From contig QNQO01000640.1 in NCBI GenBank assembly GCA_003290165.1, positions 558,001 through 622,000 of the forward strand: 64,000 nucleotides of DNA, read 5' to 3'. The DNA comes from Berberis thunbergii (taxonomy: Eukaryota; Streptophyta; Magnoliopsida; Ranunculales; Berberidaceae). A program made the position numbers and the translations under genes. Positions 11,001 through 22,690 of the stretch are shown piece by piece (position 1 is the stretch's first letter; each line of letters starts with the position of its first letter). Under the pieces are notes generated by a model. The model did no database searches, had not been told where the DNA came from, and saw nothing but the letters and a program-made list of their open reading frames with translations.

Positions 11001-11388
11001 TGATATGTTAGGCAACGATTACCTCACACCACCAATTTCTTTTTCTCACACTATTATATTATTCTACACCACCTATATAAACAAAAACTTTCATTTTTAC
11101 CCCTCACCATTCAAATCTACAATAGTTCCTTCTTCCCTCTCCCATTCGAAATCTTTTTCAAATTTCTTCCGATACTCAAATCTTCTCTATTTCCCTCGAG
11201 AACTCTCAAAATCTTCTTAAAGTTGAAACTCTTAAACCCAAATTCAATTAATATGCATAACTTAACATAACAGACAAATCTAAACTCAAATCGAAAGTGG
11301 TGTGAGAAAGCAATTAAAAAAAATAAAAATCAATGACAGTGTGAGAAAGAAGATATGATGGTGAGAGGTAATCGTTGCCAGTATATCA
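11001..11388. mobile_element. TIR element (MITE) with GGCAACGATTACCTC ends
   Basis: Inverted repeats of about 45 bp: GGCAACGATTACCTC at 11011 and GAGGTAATCGTTGCC ending at 11379. Similarity extends outward through TGATAT and inward through TTTCTCACACT. Target duplication not resolved. Related ends occur in the element at 11776-12692. Confidence 0.65.
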
Positions 11389-11775
11389 CTATGAGGTGAT
11401 GTGTTTAGTTTTGTTTGTTTATAAGAAATTGTCAAAATGGCTGAGACAATCCATAAGCAAGACAGATGAGAAGGATAAGTTTCGAAGCCATCTGCCCTCC
11501 TCCTTTCCTTTTGGATTGTATTGTATTACTGTATTTGATTGAACAAACAAAGTAGCAAACAAACTACAAGGAAGAAAAAAATTATCCTTGTCCTCTGTGT
11601 CTCCATGCTCAATTCCAGTTTAATCACGTAAAAGGATAAACCTAACCCCATTCACAGCTTATAAATATTCAATAAAATTCCATGTCCCCACTTTTGAGTT
11701 TTGACTATTGTTTGCTAGCTAGCTAGCTTTTCAGAAGAACTAGCATACAAGTATAGGTTTTGAGTCAAAATGTTA

Positions 11776-12692
11776 GGCAGCGACTATTTAACATCACAAA
11801 TTCTGCTCTCTCGTATTATCAATATAATTTTTCTCTCCCACACCACTCCCTTTTTGTCTCACATCCCTGCTTCTCTTCCACACCACTCACCTAAATTCAT
11901 CCTCTCCCCTCCCAAATTCAAACCTCTGAAAACGCTATCTCCACTCCTAACTTTCTCTTCTTCCTTCCATAGACACTCTATTTTCAACTCCCTATTCTTC
12001 TCCTCCCAAATTCAAACTCATTCTTCCCTCCCAACTTTATCTTTTTTGCTCCACAGACACTTTCTCACCTCTCCTCTTCCTCTTCTTCCTTTCACACTCG
12101 ACTTCATCTTTTTCCTCCCAGTTGCCTCTCTCCCTTTCTGTTTTTGGTTTTCTGTTTTTTCTCCATGCCCTTGTGGCGACTGATGGGCTCCCCACTCGTG
12201 ACGGATTGCACGAAGGAAAAAAAAAAATTGACCCTCGCGGAGGCACCCGCGAGTGAAAAACTCGCATTCGCAAAGGCCGATGGCGAGGAAAAAAATAGAA
12301 AACAGAATGAGGAGGCGACAAGCTATTGTGGTGTGGAAAAAAAAGAAAGAATTGGATGATGATGGATGGACGATGATTGAAGAACTAGGAGAGGGGACAG
12401 ACAAAAAGAAGATGGAAAGGAAAATGAAAAGAAAAAGATGGAAAAGGGGCAATAGTGACTGCTGGGGATGTAGCCCCATCTTCTCTATCTATTGTTAATT
12501 GTTTCTCACCGTCCCACACAATTGATTACCCCTTTTCTCGCTACCCCCTTCTATGATGTTGTTGTTGTTCTTGAGAACACAATGATAAGAGATAAAGAAG
12601 ATAAATAGTGGTTTAAATAAGTGGTGTAAGTTAGCAGGTTAAAAATAATTTGATAGTGTGGGAGGAATCTTTAGTGTTAAATAGTCGCTGCC
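11776..12692. mobile_element. Mutator-like non-autonomous TIR element
   Basis: Inverted ends GGCAGCGACTATTTAACA (left) and its inverse, ending GTCGCTGCC at 12692, pair over about 50 bp. Flanking 9-mers AAAATGTTA and AAAATTTAT share 6 of 9 positions, a plausible decayed 9-bp target duplication. The interior has a pyrimidine-rich block and a GC-richer block at 12180-12290 that may be captured host DNA. The open frames inside are low-complexity. Confidence 0.6.
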
Positions 12693-13189
12693 AAAATTTA
12701 TCAATTTCCCATTGCACACTCTTTCAAAAAAAAAAGGGCCAACATGTACATTTACGACAAACTAAAACATGAGCAACCATTTTTAAACCTTTAAAATCAA
12801 AATAAGCACTAATTTATGTGATGATTCTTATTTTATGTGTCTTTCATATTCATATAGCTATCATTTAATCGATTCTTCTCCATTCTCTACCAAATAGCTA
12901 GCATTGATACATAATCCATCAAGCCAGCCTAAAAGCCTTGAAAGTGTAAACTTGACCCATCTAATGGTCCGCTTGTTATACAGTAAAACAATGTATAATG
13001 TAAAAGTTTACGAGGTTACATGAACTTGGACACTTAGTTGGCTTTACGAAACAAGACCTCCGCATCTCCTAGTTGTAAATTCTGTAAAATTTTGCAAAAT
13101 AAAATCTCCTGCATTATTTTGCAAAGCCCTTATCATCTCCTTTTCCTCGAATTCTACTCTTAACTCCTTCATTAACACCCCAACCACCA

Positions 13190-13760
13190 ACACCTTCACA
13201 ACTACCGTCATCGCCACTACCACAACCACAACCACAACCACTGTACGATAACCATCACAACCACCATCACCGCCATTGCCACTGCCACCGCCGCTGTCGC
13301 CTCCATCCCCTCCATTACCATAGCATAATTATCATAACCAACACGACCTTTACTATTACCACCATACCTACCGTCGCCGGGAGCCACCGCCACAACATCC
13401 ATAACATAACCATCATAACCACCACTACAACCGCCATTGCCACTATCACCACCACCACCATCATCACCACTATCATAGCACAATCACCACCACCACCTCA
13501 TTACTACCACCATTAACTATTGTCGTTGTGCGCCACCATCATGACCATCATAACATAACCACCACTGCCTATACTACAACCATCGCTACTTCACGATCAC
13601 TACTACCATAACCACCAGCTTCACTACTATCACCGCATCAACCATCACCATCATCGCCGACATTCACAATCATCATCGTCACAACCACAAATCACTGCCA
13701 TCCATATAACATTTACAACTACTATCAACATCAGCACCATCCACAATCACTTATTTGATT
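13190..13760. repeat. CAC/CAT-rich low-complexity tract
   Basis: An imperfect trinucleotide array of ACC, CAT and CCG over about 570 bp. It gives long artificial open frames on the minus strand (valine and glycine runs), which are not genes. Confidence 0.85.
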
Positions 13761-14256
13761 TATATTGATTGTCTTCAGTTACTACTACCAAACACTCGAA
13801 AACTAATGCATCTACATCAATTTATAAAATATAATATTACAATGTACCAAGCGGAGTCTAAATCGCAAAGTCTCATAGATTGGTTGCATTGTCTAAAAGT
13901 ACTAGACTCAAATCTAGATAGCAGTGCTCCACCTAAACATTCACACAACAATATCCTATGATGCAAAATTTGTGTCAAAGGCTACATACCTGCATTTCTC
14001 ATCACATTTAGGTTTAAGATGCTAGTAGTGAAGTCTTTTATTTATTTTAAATAAAATGGAAAACTGGAAATTTCATAAAGACATTCAAAACTATATTGTA
14101 AACTTTAACAATTATAGTTTTCTATCAAATCCCAATCAAGGTACTATTGTAATTCACAAAAATTCATGTAAAAATAAAACTATGGAAAAAAGAAAGAAAA
14201 AAAATTTGAAAAAAACAACCAACAAATGTGTATATTACCATTTTTTACCCCTTCTT
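13761..14256. other. Intergenic, 3' of the F-box gene
   Basis: AT-rich with no recognisable feature; on the minus strand it would hold the 3' UTR of the F-box gene. Confidence 0.45.
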
Positions 14257-15457
14257 TCAAATACCTTCATCTTCAATTCGACTCATCCTTGGCAAGACAT
14301 GGGCTGCCACAATTTTTGAGTCACCAGGAGCATCCACAACCCAAGCTCTATGCGGCCGCGCCACCACATCCACCACCACAACCCCACCACCACCACCACT
14401 AACAACACAAACTCTACCACCACCTGCCGCTATTTGCACCGCACCTTTCATTCTCAAATTCACTTCACGCTCCAAAACACTTCTTCCCACTCATCCCTTA
14501 CCTCCACGTATCTCGATAAAACCCCTTTCCCTTCATCGACGGCGTACATCTCCTCCTCATCCATAGCCACCACCGGTCCCTTCCACCCCTTCAACATCCC
14601 CTCCGGCATCTCTTCCCAAGCACCATTATCCGCATTGTAAATAACCCCCTCTTTCTCTGAATTTACCATGCATACCCTTCCCCGCCACCCCACCCCATCC
14701 ACCGCCTCCCGGCTGAACCTCCTTCCATTCTTCAGCGCCGCCACCGGAACCCATCCGGATCCGGATTCATTCGAACTGAATCCATTCCGTGTTTTGGTAA
14801 AAGAATATGTTTTGTGTATAACCAATTTATGTGCCGATCGAGCTATGTCCGGGTTGTATTCAGACCCGACACCGCTGACGAGGTAGATAGCGCCTGAGAG
14901 AGAAGCTGTTGCACACCAGCGTCTGGGCGTGGGAATAGCAGGGCCGAGAGACCATTGTTGGGAGATGGGATGGAAAATTAAAGGGCGAGAGAGTGCGGGG
15001 AGGAGGTGGTGGGTGGTGGCAGCAAGGAGGACGAGACGATTGGAGACCGAGAGGGATTGGATAGGGAGGTTGCGAGCAATGAAAGACGGGTGGCGAAGTA
15101 GAAGGGGTCGGTGAGGTGGGGGTTGTGGGAGGGGTAGCCATGTGGAGGAGATAGGATCAAAGGAGGCTAGTTGGAGAGAGGAGGTTGATGGGGAAGAGAG
15201 TAGAGTGTATAAAGAGAGAAATGGTGGGTGTGTATAGTTGTAGATGAGCCGTCGCCATGACCGGCAAATGTGGTAGAGAAGTGTTGCAGGTAGATATGAA
15301 AGTGGGATTTGAGCTAAGTGGTCTGGCAATCCTGGTATCAGTTGCTGTTGCTCTTCGGGTAATTGCCTACGATGCGCTGCTGCTGCTGCTGCTGCTCTTC
15401 ATTGTAATTGGCTTTGATGCGTTTTGTAGTTGAGGTTGAAGAAGAAGAAGAAGACAT
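14257..15457 (-). CDS. F-box/kelch protein, KUF1/SKIP25-like, two frameshifts as sequenced
   Basis: Single-exon gene of about 1.2 kb, or 400 residues, the usual family length. ATG at 15457 gives MSSSSSSTSTTKRIKANYNE and a glutamine run. The F-box follows in another frame: LIPGLPDHLAQ, then YHICRSWRRLIYN. Kelch-like segments come next (STWLPLP, WSLGPAIPTPRRWC, IYLVSGVGSEYNPDIA, WVPVAALKNGRRFSREAVDG, GAWEEMPEGMLKGWKGPVVA). Near 14480 the frame slips again at a T4 run, and the C-terminus (NLRMKGAVQIA, AWVVDAPGD, AAHVLPRMSR) ends at TGA 14257-14259. Arabidopsis KUF1 is karrikin-induced and feeds back on KAI2 signalling through an SCF ubiquitin ligase. Both shifts lie in repeat or homopolymer tracts, so assembly error and real decay are both possible. 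Confidence 0.82.
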
Positions 15458-15860
15458 GGTATGATGTGTGATACAATTGAGTGAATGAGTTCAGATGTGA
15501 TGAGAAAGGAAGGAAGCTTTATGAAATGCAACTTTTTAGGGGGAGTTGAGTTGACATGGTGGGTGGGGAAGGGATCAAATCAAATGAGATGAAGAGCTGA
15601 AACTGTAATTGTTTTTATACAACTAACTTGACTAAGAAAGCAGAAGAACCTTTTCTAATGGTTTCTCTTTTCTTTTTGTGTGGTGTAGGGGAAAAAGAAA
15701 AGAGGATGAGAATGTAGGAGGGTTGTGAGTTCTGCTTTTCTTTATGTTTTTTTTGGTAGTGTAGAGATGAATGTTTGACTGACTGATTGGCTTGGTTTAT
15801 TATAATTAAGGGCATTTGGAGAATGACTATATTATCCTTTGAATTTTATTGTTAGATATT
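15458..15860 (-). promoter_or_regulatory. Promoter and 5' region of the F-box gene
   Basis: Lies directly upstream of the ATG on the minus strand. From 15475 outward it is the start of array unit A, and the same sequence is repeated at 20449-20719, 27369-27720 and, in part, 37319-37820. The copies lack the F-box coding region. No single core promoter motif can be picked with confidence. Confidence 0.5.
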
Positions 15861-17270
15861 TTAAAGAAAAAATGGTGTAAAATATTTGAATGTGGTTGAG
15901 AAGTCTTTAAATAAGGAAATAGTCAAATAAATGTTGTACTGATTCATTATGTTAATGGTTCATATTATAGATACCGGAGGTATAAATACGACTATTCCTT
16001 GGATTCGGCCAATTGGAGATTCATAACACTTTCTTATTTAACAAAAGTCATACTGACTGAACTCCAACACCTTACGAAGAGAGCATTGATTAATGTTTTT
16101 AGCACGTGAGTGTCAACTCTACCACTTTCTCTATCTTATTTAAACTATGAAAAAAATTGACACTTACGTATTGTACACCCTCCCCATACACTAATCAGGT
16201 TAAGTAAAGAAAAAAATTTTAAATTTTTGATATAGAATAGGAAGAAAAAAAAATGGTATTAATATTGACAATTAATAGTACATGCCAAATCTTCTATGAA
16301 ACCAACCACATTGTATACACATGACCCGAAATGCTTTTTCTTGGTCAATTTTTTGTGTGCAATCACAGATTATGCCAAGTTTTTTATTTTTTTAAACTAT
16401 GTAACTATTGTTTATATTTCTCATTATCTAATGAAATTACTATTTCAAAAAAAATAATAAAGTAATAAAAAGAAAGGGCATTTTGGGGTAGATGAGAAGA
16501 TGCTATTTATAGGGTGGCAAAACAAACAGACTCTGCTGGTTTTGAGAACGGTGGAAAGTGTGTTTGTTGGCTTAAATGTTGTCCCAATTCTAATCAGCTA
16601 TACTTTATTATAGTCAGGTTTTGGACCTTGTAAAGTATCAAGTACAAAAAAACACTAAACTTTAAAGCCTGAGTGCTGGACAAACTTCACACTCCACATG
16701 GATGAGCAGAGCTACTTTGACCGTTGAAAAAAAAAAAACTTTGTAAAATAAGGGAAGTTTGATTAATGGAGAAAAGTGTATCTATGGCTAGACATGTTGG
16801 TCTTCAATGATGAATGAAAGTTGATAAATGTGTAAAGCTGAAGAGTTGTTGAGAGTGAGCCTTTTGATTAAAGCAAAAGCTTCCTTCTCTTGCTTTCCTT
16901 TACCAGTACACTTTCCTCCCATAGTTTTTATTTTCTTCAAGCCTCTGTCTTGGCTAATTCCAACTGTGCCCTTTGATATGAGGTTTTGTTGTTGAAAAAA
17001 AAAAATCACATTTGAATGATATTATTCCGTAAATATTAGAAAACAATGTTTTTGGTGATATGACAATATTTCAAAAGAATGATGAAATGTTCAAAGTGTT
17101 TATGTATATATATCGAGATTGTAAAAAACCTCATCTAATAATGTCATATCATCCTGATTTTCTAACCTCACTCAAAATACAACTTCATACATCTCACTAA
17201 CAATCAAGGGGAAAATGGACATGCAAAGAAACATATTATACTTTAGGGATTCTCTTTATCAATCAAGAAA

Positions 17271-17458
17271 GAGGAATTCTAGGTGTCGAAGAAACCAGCG
17301 AGGGGAGGGAGGTGGCGGAGTGGGAACCGTTCACCTTATTCAGAATGCGTGTCATCTTTTTGATGTGCGCATCCCAAAAAAGGTAAACGATTCCCACCCC
17401 ACCACCTCCCTCCCCTCGCTCATTTCCTCGCTGGTTTCCTCAACACCTAGAATTTCTC
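17271..17458. mobile_element. 188 bp Mutator-like MITE, family 1, unit A
   Basis: Inverted ends GAGGAATTCTAGGTGTCGAA and, on the other strand, GAGAAATTCTAGGTGTTGAG. Flanked by ATCAAGAAA (17262-17270) and ATCAAAAAA (17459-17467), a 9-bp duplication with one mismatch. Units B and C keep the uninterrupted site (CAATCAAGAAACTG and CAATCAGGAAACTG), proving insertion after or independent of duplication. Confidence 0.88.
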
Positions 17459-19929
17459 ATCAAAAAACTGAAAATGATGATGATGATGATGATGATGAGG
17501 TTGAAGTGCAAAGGGTGTTATGGTCACAAAAAAGAATTAGTTAATTTACTTTTATTGCTTTTTTGAATGCTTTATTGTGTATGATGGGATCTGATTCCTG
17601 CCTTTTTGGGGAAGTAAAGAAAAGGCACAGCCTCTCTTTAGGAAGTAAAGAAAAGCACATTACCTTACCCTACAATGGATCTCATGTTGGTGCACATGAG
17701 CTCATGCACTTATTTCAGCGATTAGATTTAGATAAAACCAAGTGGCTATCTTTTTTTCACTAATTTATTATGCATTAAACCCCTCTCTCTCTTTCCACTA
17801 ATTTATTATAAATTAAATCAAACATCACCTATTATAAATTAAATCACATTTTTTATTTAATTTTTTACCAAAATCTATAAAATTTAAAGATGAGAAATGC
17901 TAGGAAATTATGTTTTGTAAACATGTTTTGCAATCAGGATGACGTGTCATGATCTGAAAAGAATGATAAAATCTCCGAAGATTTTATGTGTATCTCAAAA
18001 TTGTAAAAAACTCCTCTAACGATGCCACATCATCATGGTTACGAAACATATTTACAAAACATGATTTTCTAGCCTCACTCATTTAACATATATTTCGAGA
18101 AAAATTAAATTGTCCAAATTTAATAAAACGCACATCTCTAGATAAATTTAATGGTCCAAATTTAATATAATACACATTCCTAGGTAAATCTAACAGTCCA
18201 AATTTATTATTACATTAATCTTAAAAAAAATTAATAATCCAAATTTAATAATTTACACATCTTTAGGTAAATATAAAAGTTAGATTTTGATAAAATATCA
18301 AACTATTGAATTAACATTGAGATATGCATTGAATCGTTTAAATTTTTGGTATATTTTTTTGGTTAAATTTAATGGTACAAATTTAATTATACACTTATTG
18401 TAAAAAAACATCAAATGATTCAAATTTAATAAAACACATGTAAAATTTTAAATTTAAATCGTTAGATTTTTATTGACATCAGTGTACTATTAAATTTGAA
18501 CAATTAAATATTAGTGGAGAGATAGAATCATTAAATTAATTGTACCTAAATTCAATGACTGAAATAAGTGCACGTGACGAGTTCATGTGCAGTGCACATG
18601 AGCCCACCTCAATCGAGTGAATTATAGGCTAAGTTCAGATGGATCCATAAATAAACGAGAAGATAGACACATTTCATAAGCTCTGTGTGTGTTTGCTTGT
18701 GCCCTCTTTTTAAAGGCAATCTTGTCAGGTAGCTTTTAAAAATGGTGATATGATATGGACAGGTTAAATGAATGTTCTACTTCTTTCTATACAGGTGTCA
18801 CATGCCAAATTTGTTCAAGTTACTGCCAAAGCTGCCCTTATTATTTTTTTTTAATAATAAATTTATTGAATTACTTGTATAATATATATTAATTAGGTCC
18901 TATGGTGAAAGATAGAGGAGGTGGGAGGGATGACGCTGAAGGGAGTCGATTGGCAGGGGCAATTTGTGATTGAGAAATCGATAGAGAGGATTGTAATTAA
19001 ATAGTGGAGGTGGAGTGATATATTAATTTAACCTAAAATTAAAAAAAAATTCATGAATTTTTATGAAATAAAATTTCATGCAACCAAACACACCTTTAGT
19101 GACATTCTCTGAGATCAGTTCTTTTTGTCAGCCAAAACACTCAATTGAGCATGAGTTCTCTTCTGTTCCGAGCTACCATGAACACGAAATCATTCAAACA
19201 TTCATAGTTTGAGTTGTTGTGCTTGCAAAGTATCTGCCTAAGACACTTTGCAAGAAAGTGGAAGAGATTGAGGTTCACCAATAAACATGTTCAGGAAAAT
19301 TACCGCTAGTGCATGTTGCCAAGTATCCCATTTTTACCTTTCCTATAATATTGAACTGTGCCTCATTCAGTGACCTCCCTTGGTTTAAGTCATTATTATA
19401 GAGGGTGTACCAGTAGATTTTGTGCAACAGTTCACCATTCCTTTCCTGGCCAGATGCCTAACTTGGACCTTGATGATCTACTGGCAATGATTCAATTCTG
19501 AAAGTGTGCTGGTGGTAGAGGTTATACTGAGTTTGTGTCTACTGTGTGTCTGCGATCAATAGGTACTTATAATCTCCATACCAAAGAGTTAAAACCATAA
19601 CACCCCTTCACGGGATATGCCTTTTTATGTCCATTTTGTTTGTTCTATTTGTTCAAACCGAACATCAGATTCTATGATGTATGCTACATAAGAGTGAATT
19701 TGTTTTTACCATCAGCACAATAAAGTAGCAGAGACCTGTCATATCACGAGCAAAATGTCTTTTTATTTGGCAGAAAGTATATTGTCTTTACAAAATGATG
19801 CCATGGGCGGTAGCAGTCACTGGCTAAAGAACTTTTTCTAGAAAGGGGCATTGAAAATGCAGTTAGTGGCCAAGAATTGAAAGAAATGTACAAGTGGTAG
19901 GGAGTTTTCGATTGGTACTTCACCTCAAG

Positions 19930-20019
19930 TTATGAAGAAGAAACGCCATAGGGAAGAAGTGCAGCAGCTGTGATCCTTCCTTCCTCGTTCAATATGTTGA
20001 AAGTAGATGATGCATTTCT
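19930..20019 (-). pseudogene. Spare copy of the last NDUFAF3-like exon (unit A)
   Basis: Open exon of 30 codons, RNASSTFNILNEEGRITAAA then LLPYGVSSS and TAA, preceded by an intact acceptor (GATTGTCCAG). It is the tandem copy of the working exon at 40428-40514, with one extra serine codon. No upstream exons belong to this copy, so alone it cannot encode a protein. It could only be used by read-through transcription from the gene some 20 kb upstream on the minus strand. Confidence 0.85.
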
Positions 20020-20719
20020 CTGGACAATCAGTGAGAAAAGGAAACAATTCAGTATATGTAATAAGGCACTCCTTTTGTCAATACTTCCACGAATCAAGTA
20101 ATCCACGTCAATAATATGGGTGGAGCTACCTGTGCTAAATAACATATTGATGGCGTAGGAAGCTCTCAACAACAATATCAAACATATATGTCAATTTCAC
20201 CAATGGAGGAGGTCCTGATAAAACTCAAACGAAGTCCCTCAATTCAAGCCCTTTGTGTTTGAGGATGGACTATTGCTGAAGATGCCTTTACAGATTCGGA
20301 AATCAAAATAATTAGAAATGAGCAACTAGGAAACTAGCTAACAAGACTAGCCAACAAATACACAGTCAAAACAGAAGTTAGCCATTTCCTAAAATCTCAT
20401 GTGACTTCTCATGAGAGATCAAGACAATTAGAAATGAGCAAATTGTGCAATGAGTGAATGAGTTCAGCTGTGATGAGAAAGGAAGGAAGCTTTATAATTA
20501 CAAGTTGAAATGCAACTTTTTAGGGGGAGTTGAGTTGACATGGTGGGTGGTAAAGGGATCAAATCAAATGAGATGAAAAGCTGAAACTGTAATTGCTTTT
20601 ATACAACCAACTTGAATAAGAAAGAAGAACCTTTTCTAATGGTTTCTCTTTTCTTTTTGTGTGGTGTAGGGGGGTTGGGTTGTAGGGGAAAATGAAAAGA
20701 GGATGAGAATGTAGGGAGT

Positions 20720-22690
20720 TATGAATTCTAGATGTCGAGGGTTTGGGCGAGGTTTTGGGCGAGGGATGGTGGGGCGCGCATGTAGGAGGTGACGTGGTCG
20801 AAAAAAAAAATAAAAAAATGGGGGAAATCGAAATTTTGGGGGAGAATGAGGGAATCACAGAGCTTAAGTCTTCTTCTCCCCATTCCATTTTCAATCCTCC
20901 CCATTTTCTTCCTCTCCCTCTCCCCATTTTCCATCTCTCGACAGGTCTCCTCCTCCCCTCTCTTCCAAACGGCGAAGCTCTCCCTCTCCACCTTCTCCCC
21001 ATCATCGTCATCGACTCAAACGAAGGTGAAGAGAAGAAGGTCAAACGAAGCCAGAGAAGAAGAAGGAGAAGAGAAGAAGCTCCCTCGCAAAAGGTAAACC
21101 CTGACTTAATTTTCCCTCTCATTTTAGGTTTTTTGGTTTTAGATTTTAGGTTTTAGGTTTTTTGATTTTTGATTTTCCCTTTACTTGCCTGTTTTAGGTT
21201 TTTGGTTTCAGACAAGAAGTTGGTGGGCAATCTGGTTTTCATCGCTCCGACGCAGAGGTAAGATTTCGGGCTCCATTTGTTCTTCTTTCGTTTCGTCTTC
21301 AGATCAGAGCTTCAATTTTTTGGGTTTGGGTTGAGTATCAAATGTGATGAGCTTCTGTTTGGATTATTTCATGTATAGGGATGGAGAGGTTACCTTTCAG
21401 ATCAGAGGGCTACAAATTTTGGACATGGCGAGGCCATAAGATTCACTACGTCGAACAAGGAGAAGGAGTTCCAATTGTTCTTATTCATGGGTTTGGAGCT
21501 TCTGCATTTCATTGGAGGTTTGTATGTTCTTGTCCATTTTGGTTGTGTCATCAAGTTCATCAATATGTTACAAGACTTTGGAGTAGAATAGTTTTACTCC
21601 AATAATTTGTTTTTCTTCATTTTGGTTCCTGATTCCTTATGATGGAATAAGTAATGAACCTTACTTGTATATCAATTTCTTTTGTTTATTTACTTTTATA
21701 TATAATACTTATGGAAAATGTTGGGTTGGGTGTTATGTGATTAGACGACAGAAGTCTGAATATGACAAATGAATCTGAAATTAACAAGATTCATACAAAC
21801 GGTGTTGAAATAGCATGAGGAAAAAGCTTTGGACCTTTGGCAAGCTCCCAAATATTTTGAATTGAGATGGAAACAAAAATTTGAGATAATGTTCTAAGAG
21901 GATACCTATAAAGTCGATGTTGGTTATGTTTGGGTCTCTCCTGTATCCCAAAGTTATTTGCATAACCCGTTGGTAAAAACATAAGCTTATTTTTACTGTG
22001 AAGTTCAAAGTTCCACTGGAATTTGGTTCATATATTTTTTTGGATGATTTGACACAGTTGGGACAGAATTATTGTAGCAACTTTGATTTGGATATTCAAT
22101 TGAAATAACTCAGGCTGAGGCGGAGAGTGCTGTGGTTTTCATTAATCCTAAGAGCATCCACAGTAAGCTCATGGATGTGGCAAAACATGTTATCATTGAA
22201 TAAACCAATTCATGGATTCTTATGACAAATTTAAAAGCTCTTCTTCTTTGAGTACTAACTCTATCTTTTTTATTGCATTCTTGAAACATGGCAACACAGA
22301 TGAAAAATATACTCGGGAAATTATCGGTCAGGCTAGTTTTCTTTGGCTTTTATTCTTTTTGAAATGGATTTTGTCAAATGAACAGATACAACATACCAGT
22401 GTTGGCTAAAAGTTACAAAGTTTATGCTGTGGATTTGTTGGGGTTCGGCTGGAGTGAGAAAGCACTAATCGACTATGATGCCATGGATACTATGTGGGGT
22501 TGATGGATGATAAGAGAAATAGTGATTTGGTTTTCGAATAGATGTTTGGAGAGGAGAATAGAATGGGTTGTGATGTTATTGCCATTAGTGGATTCAACGA
22601 GCTTATTGATCTTCAAGTCAATAGAAGTTTGAGATACTTGCCGAATGCCTTTGGTAGTTCGGTATTTTGGAGTTGAAGATAAAACCCTTT
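20720..22690 (+). mobile_element. Pack-type TIR element carrying hydrolase exons, right end lost
   Basis: The left edge reads ATTCTAGATGTCGAGG, the same end as the MITEs at 17271 and 23777, followed by a GGGCGAGG-rich subterminal region as in those MITEs. It then enters host gene sequence with exons and introns. No matching right end is seen before array sequence resumes at about 22690, and a few bases of the array (present in unit C at 27640-27655) are missing there, so the right end was deleted. Segment 22486-22690 does not match the hydrolase and is unassigned. Confidence 0.6.
21381..22485 (+). pseudogene. 5' fragment of an alpha/beta hydrolase gene (At4g36530-like)
   Basis: Exon 21381-21517 encodes MERLPFRSEGYKFWTWRGHK, then IHYVEQGEGVPIVLIHGFGA and SAFHW. 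Exon 22386-22485 continues with YNIPVLAKSYKVYAVDLLGF, then GWSEKALIDYDAM. The junction is GT-AG and in frame (HWR-YNIP). These are the first part of the fold, with the HGFG oxyanion-hole loop. The nucleophile elbow, acid and histidine of the catalytic triad are absent, and the frame stops at a TGA near 22501. Possible upstream non-coding exons end at about 21092 and 21261. Intron retention shows capture at the DNA level. Not functional as a hydrolase. Confidence 0.82.

Larger units (their letters stand above)
15475..20448. repeat. Tandem array unit A (spacer between F-box and NDUFAF3-like genes)
   Basis: Most complete unit, about 4.97 kb. It holds the F-box promoter, an AT-rich spacer and, near its right end, the last NDUFAF3-like exon with its downstream sequence. 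It ends AAATTGTGC, where unit B begins AATGAGTGAATGAG. Private feature: a 188 bp MITE at 17271. Confidence 0.9.

Noticed and set aside
11770..12498. Frames inside the TIR element
   Set aside because: Low-complexity serine, lysine and phenylalanine-rich frames on both strands; no transposase motifs.
13044..13483. Minus-strand valine- and glycine-rich open frames
   Set aside because: They translate a CAC/CAT low-complexity tract and have no domain or splice context.
20559..21156. Open frames on both strands over the hydrolase leader region
   Set aside because: Composition-driven frames in CT-rich leader and terminal-repeat sequence; no homology recognised.
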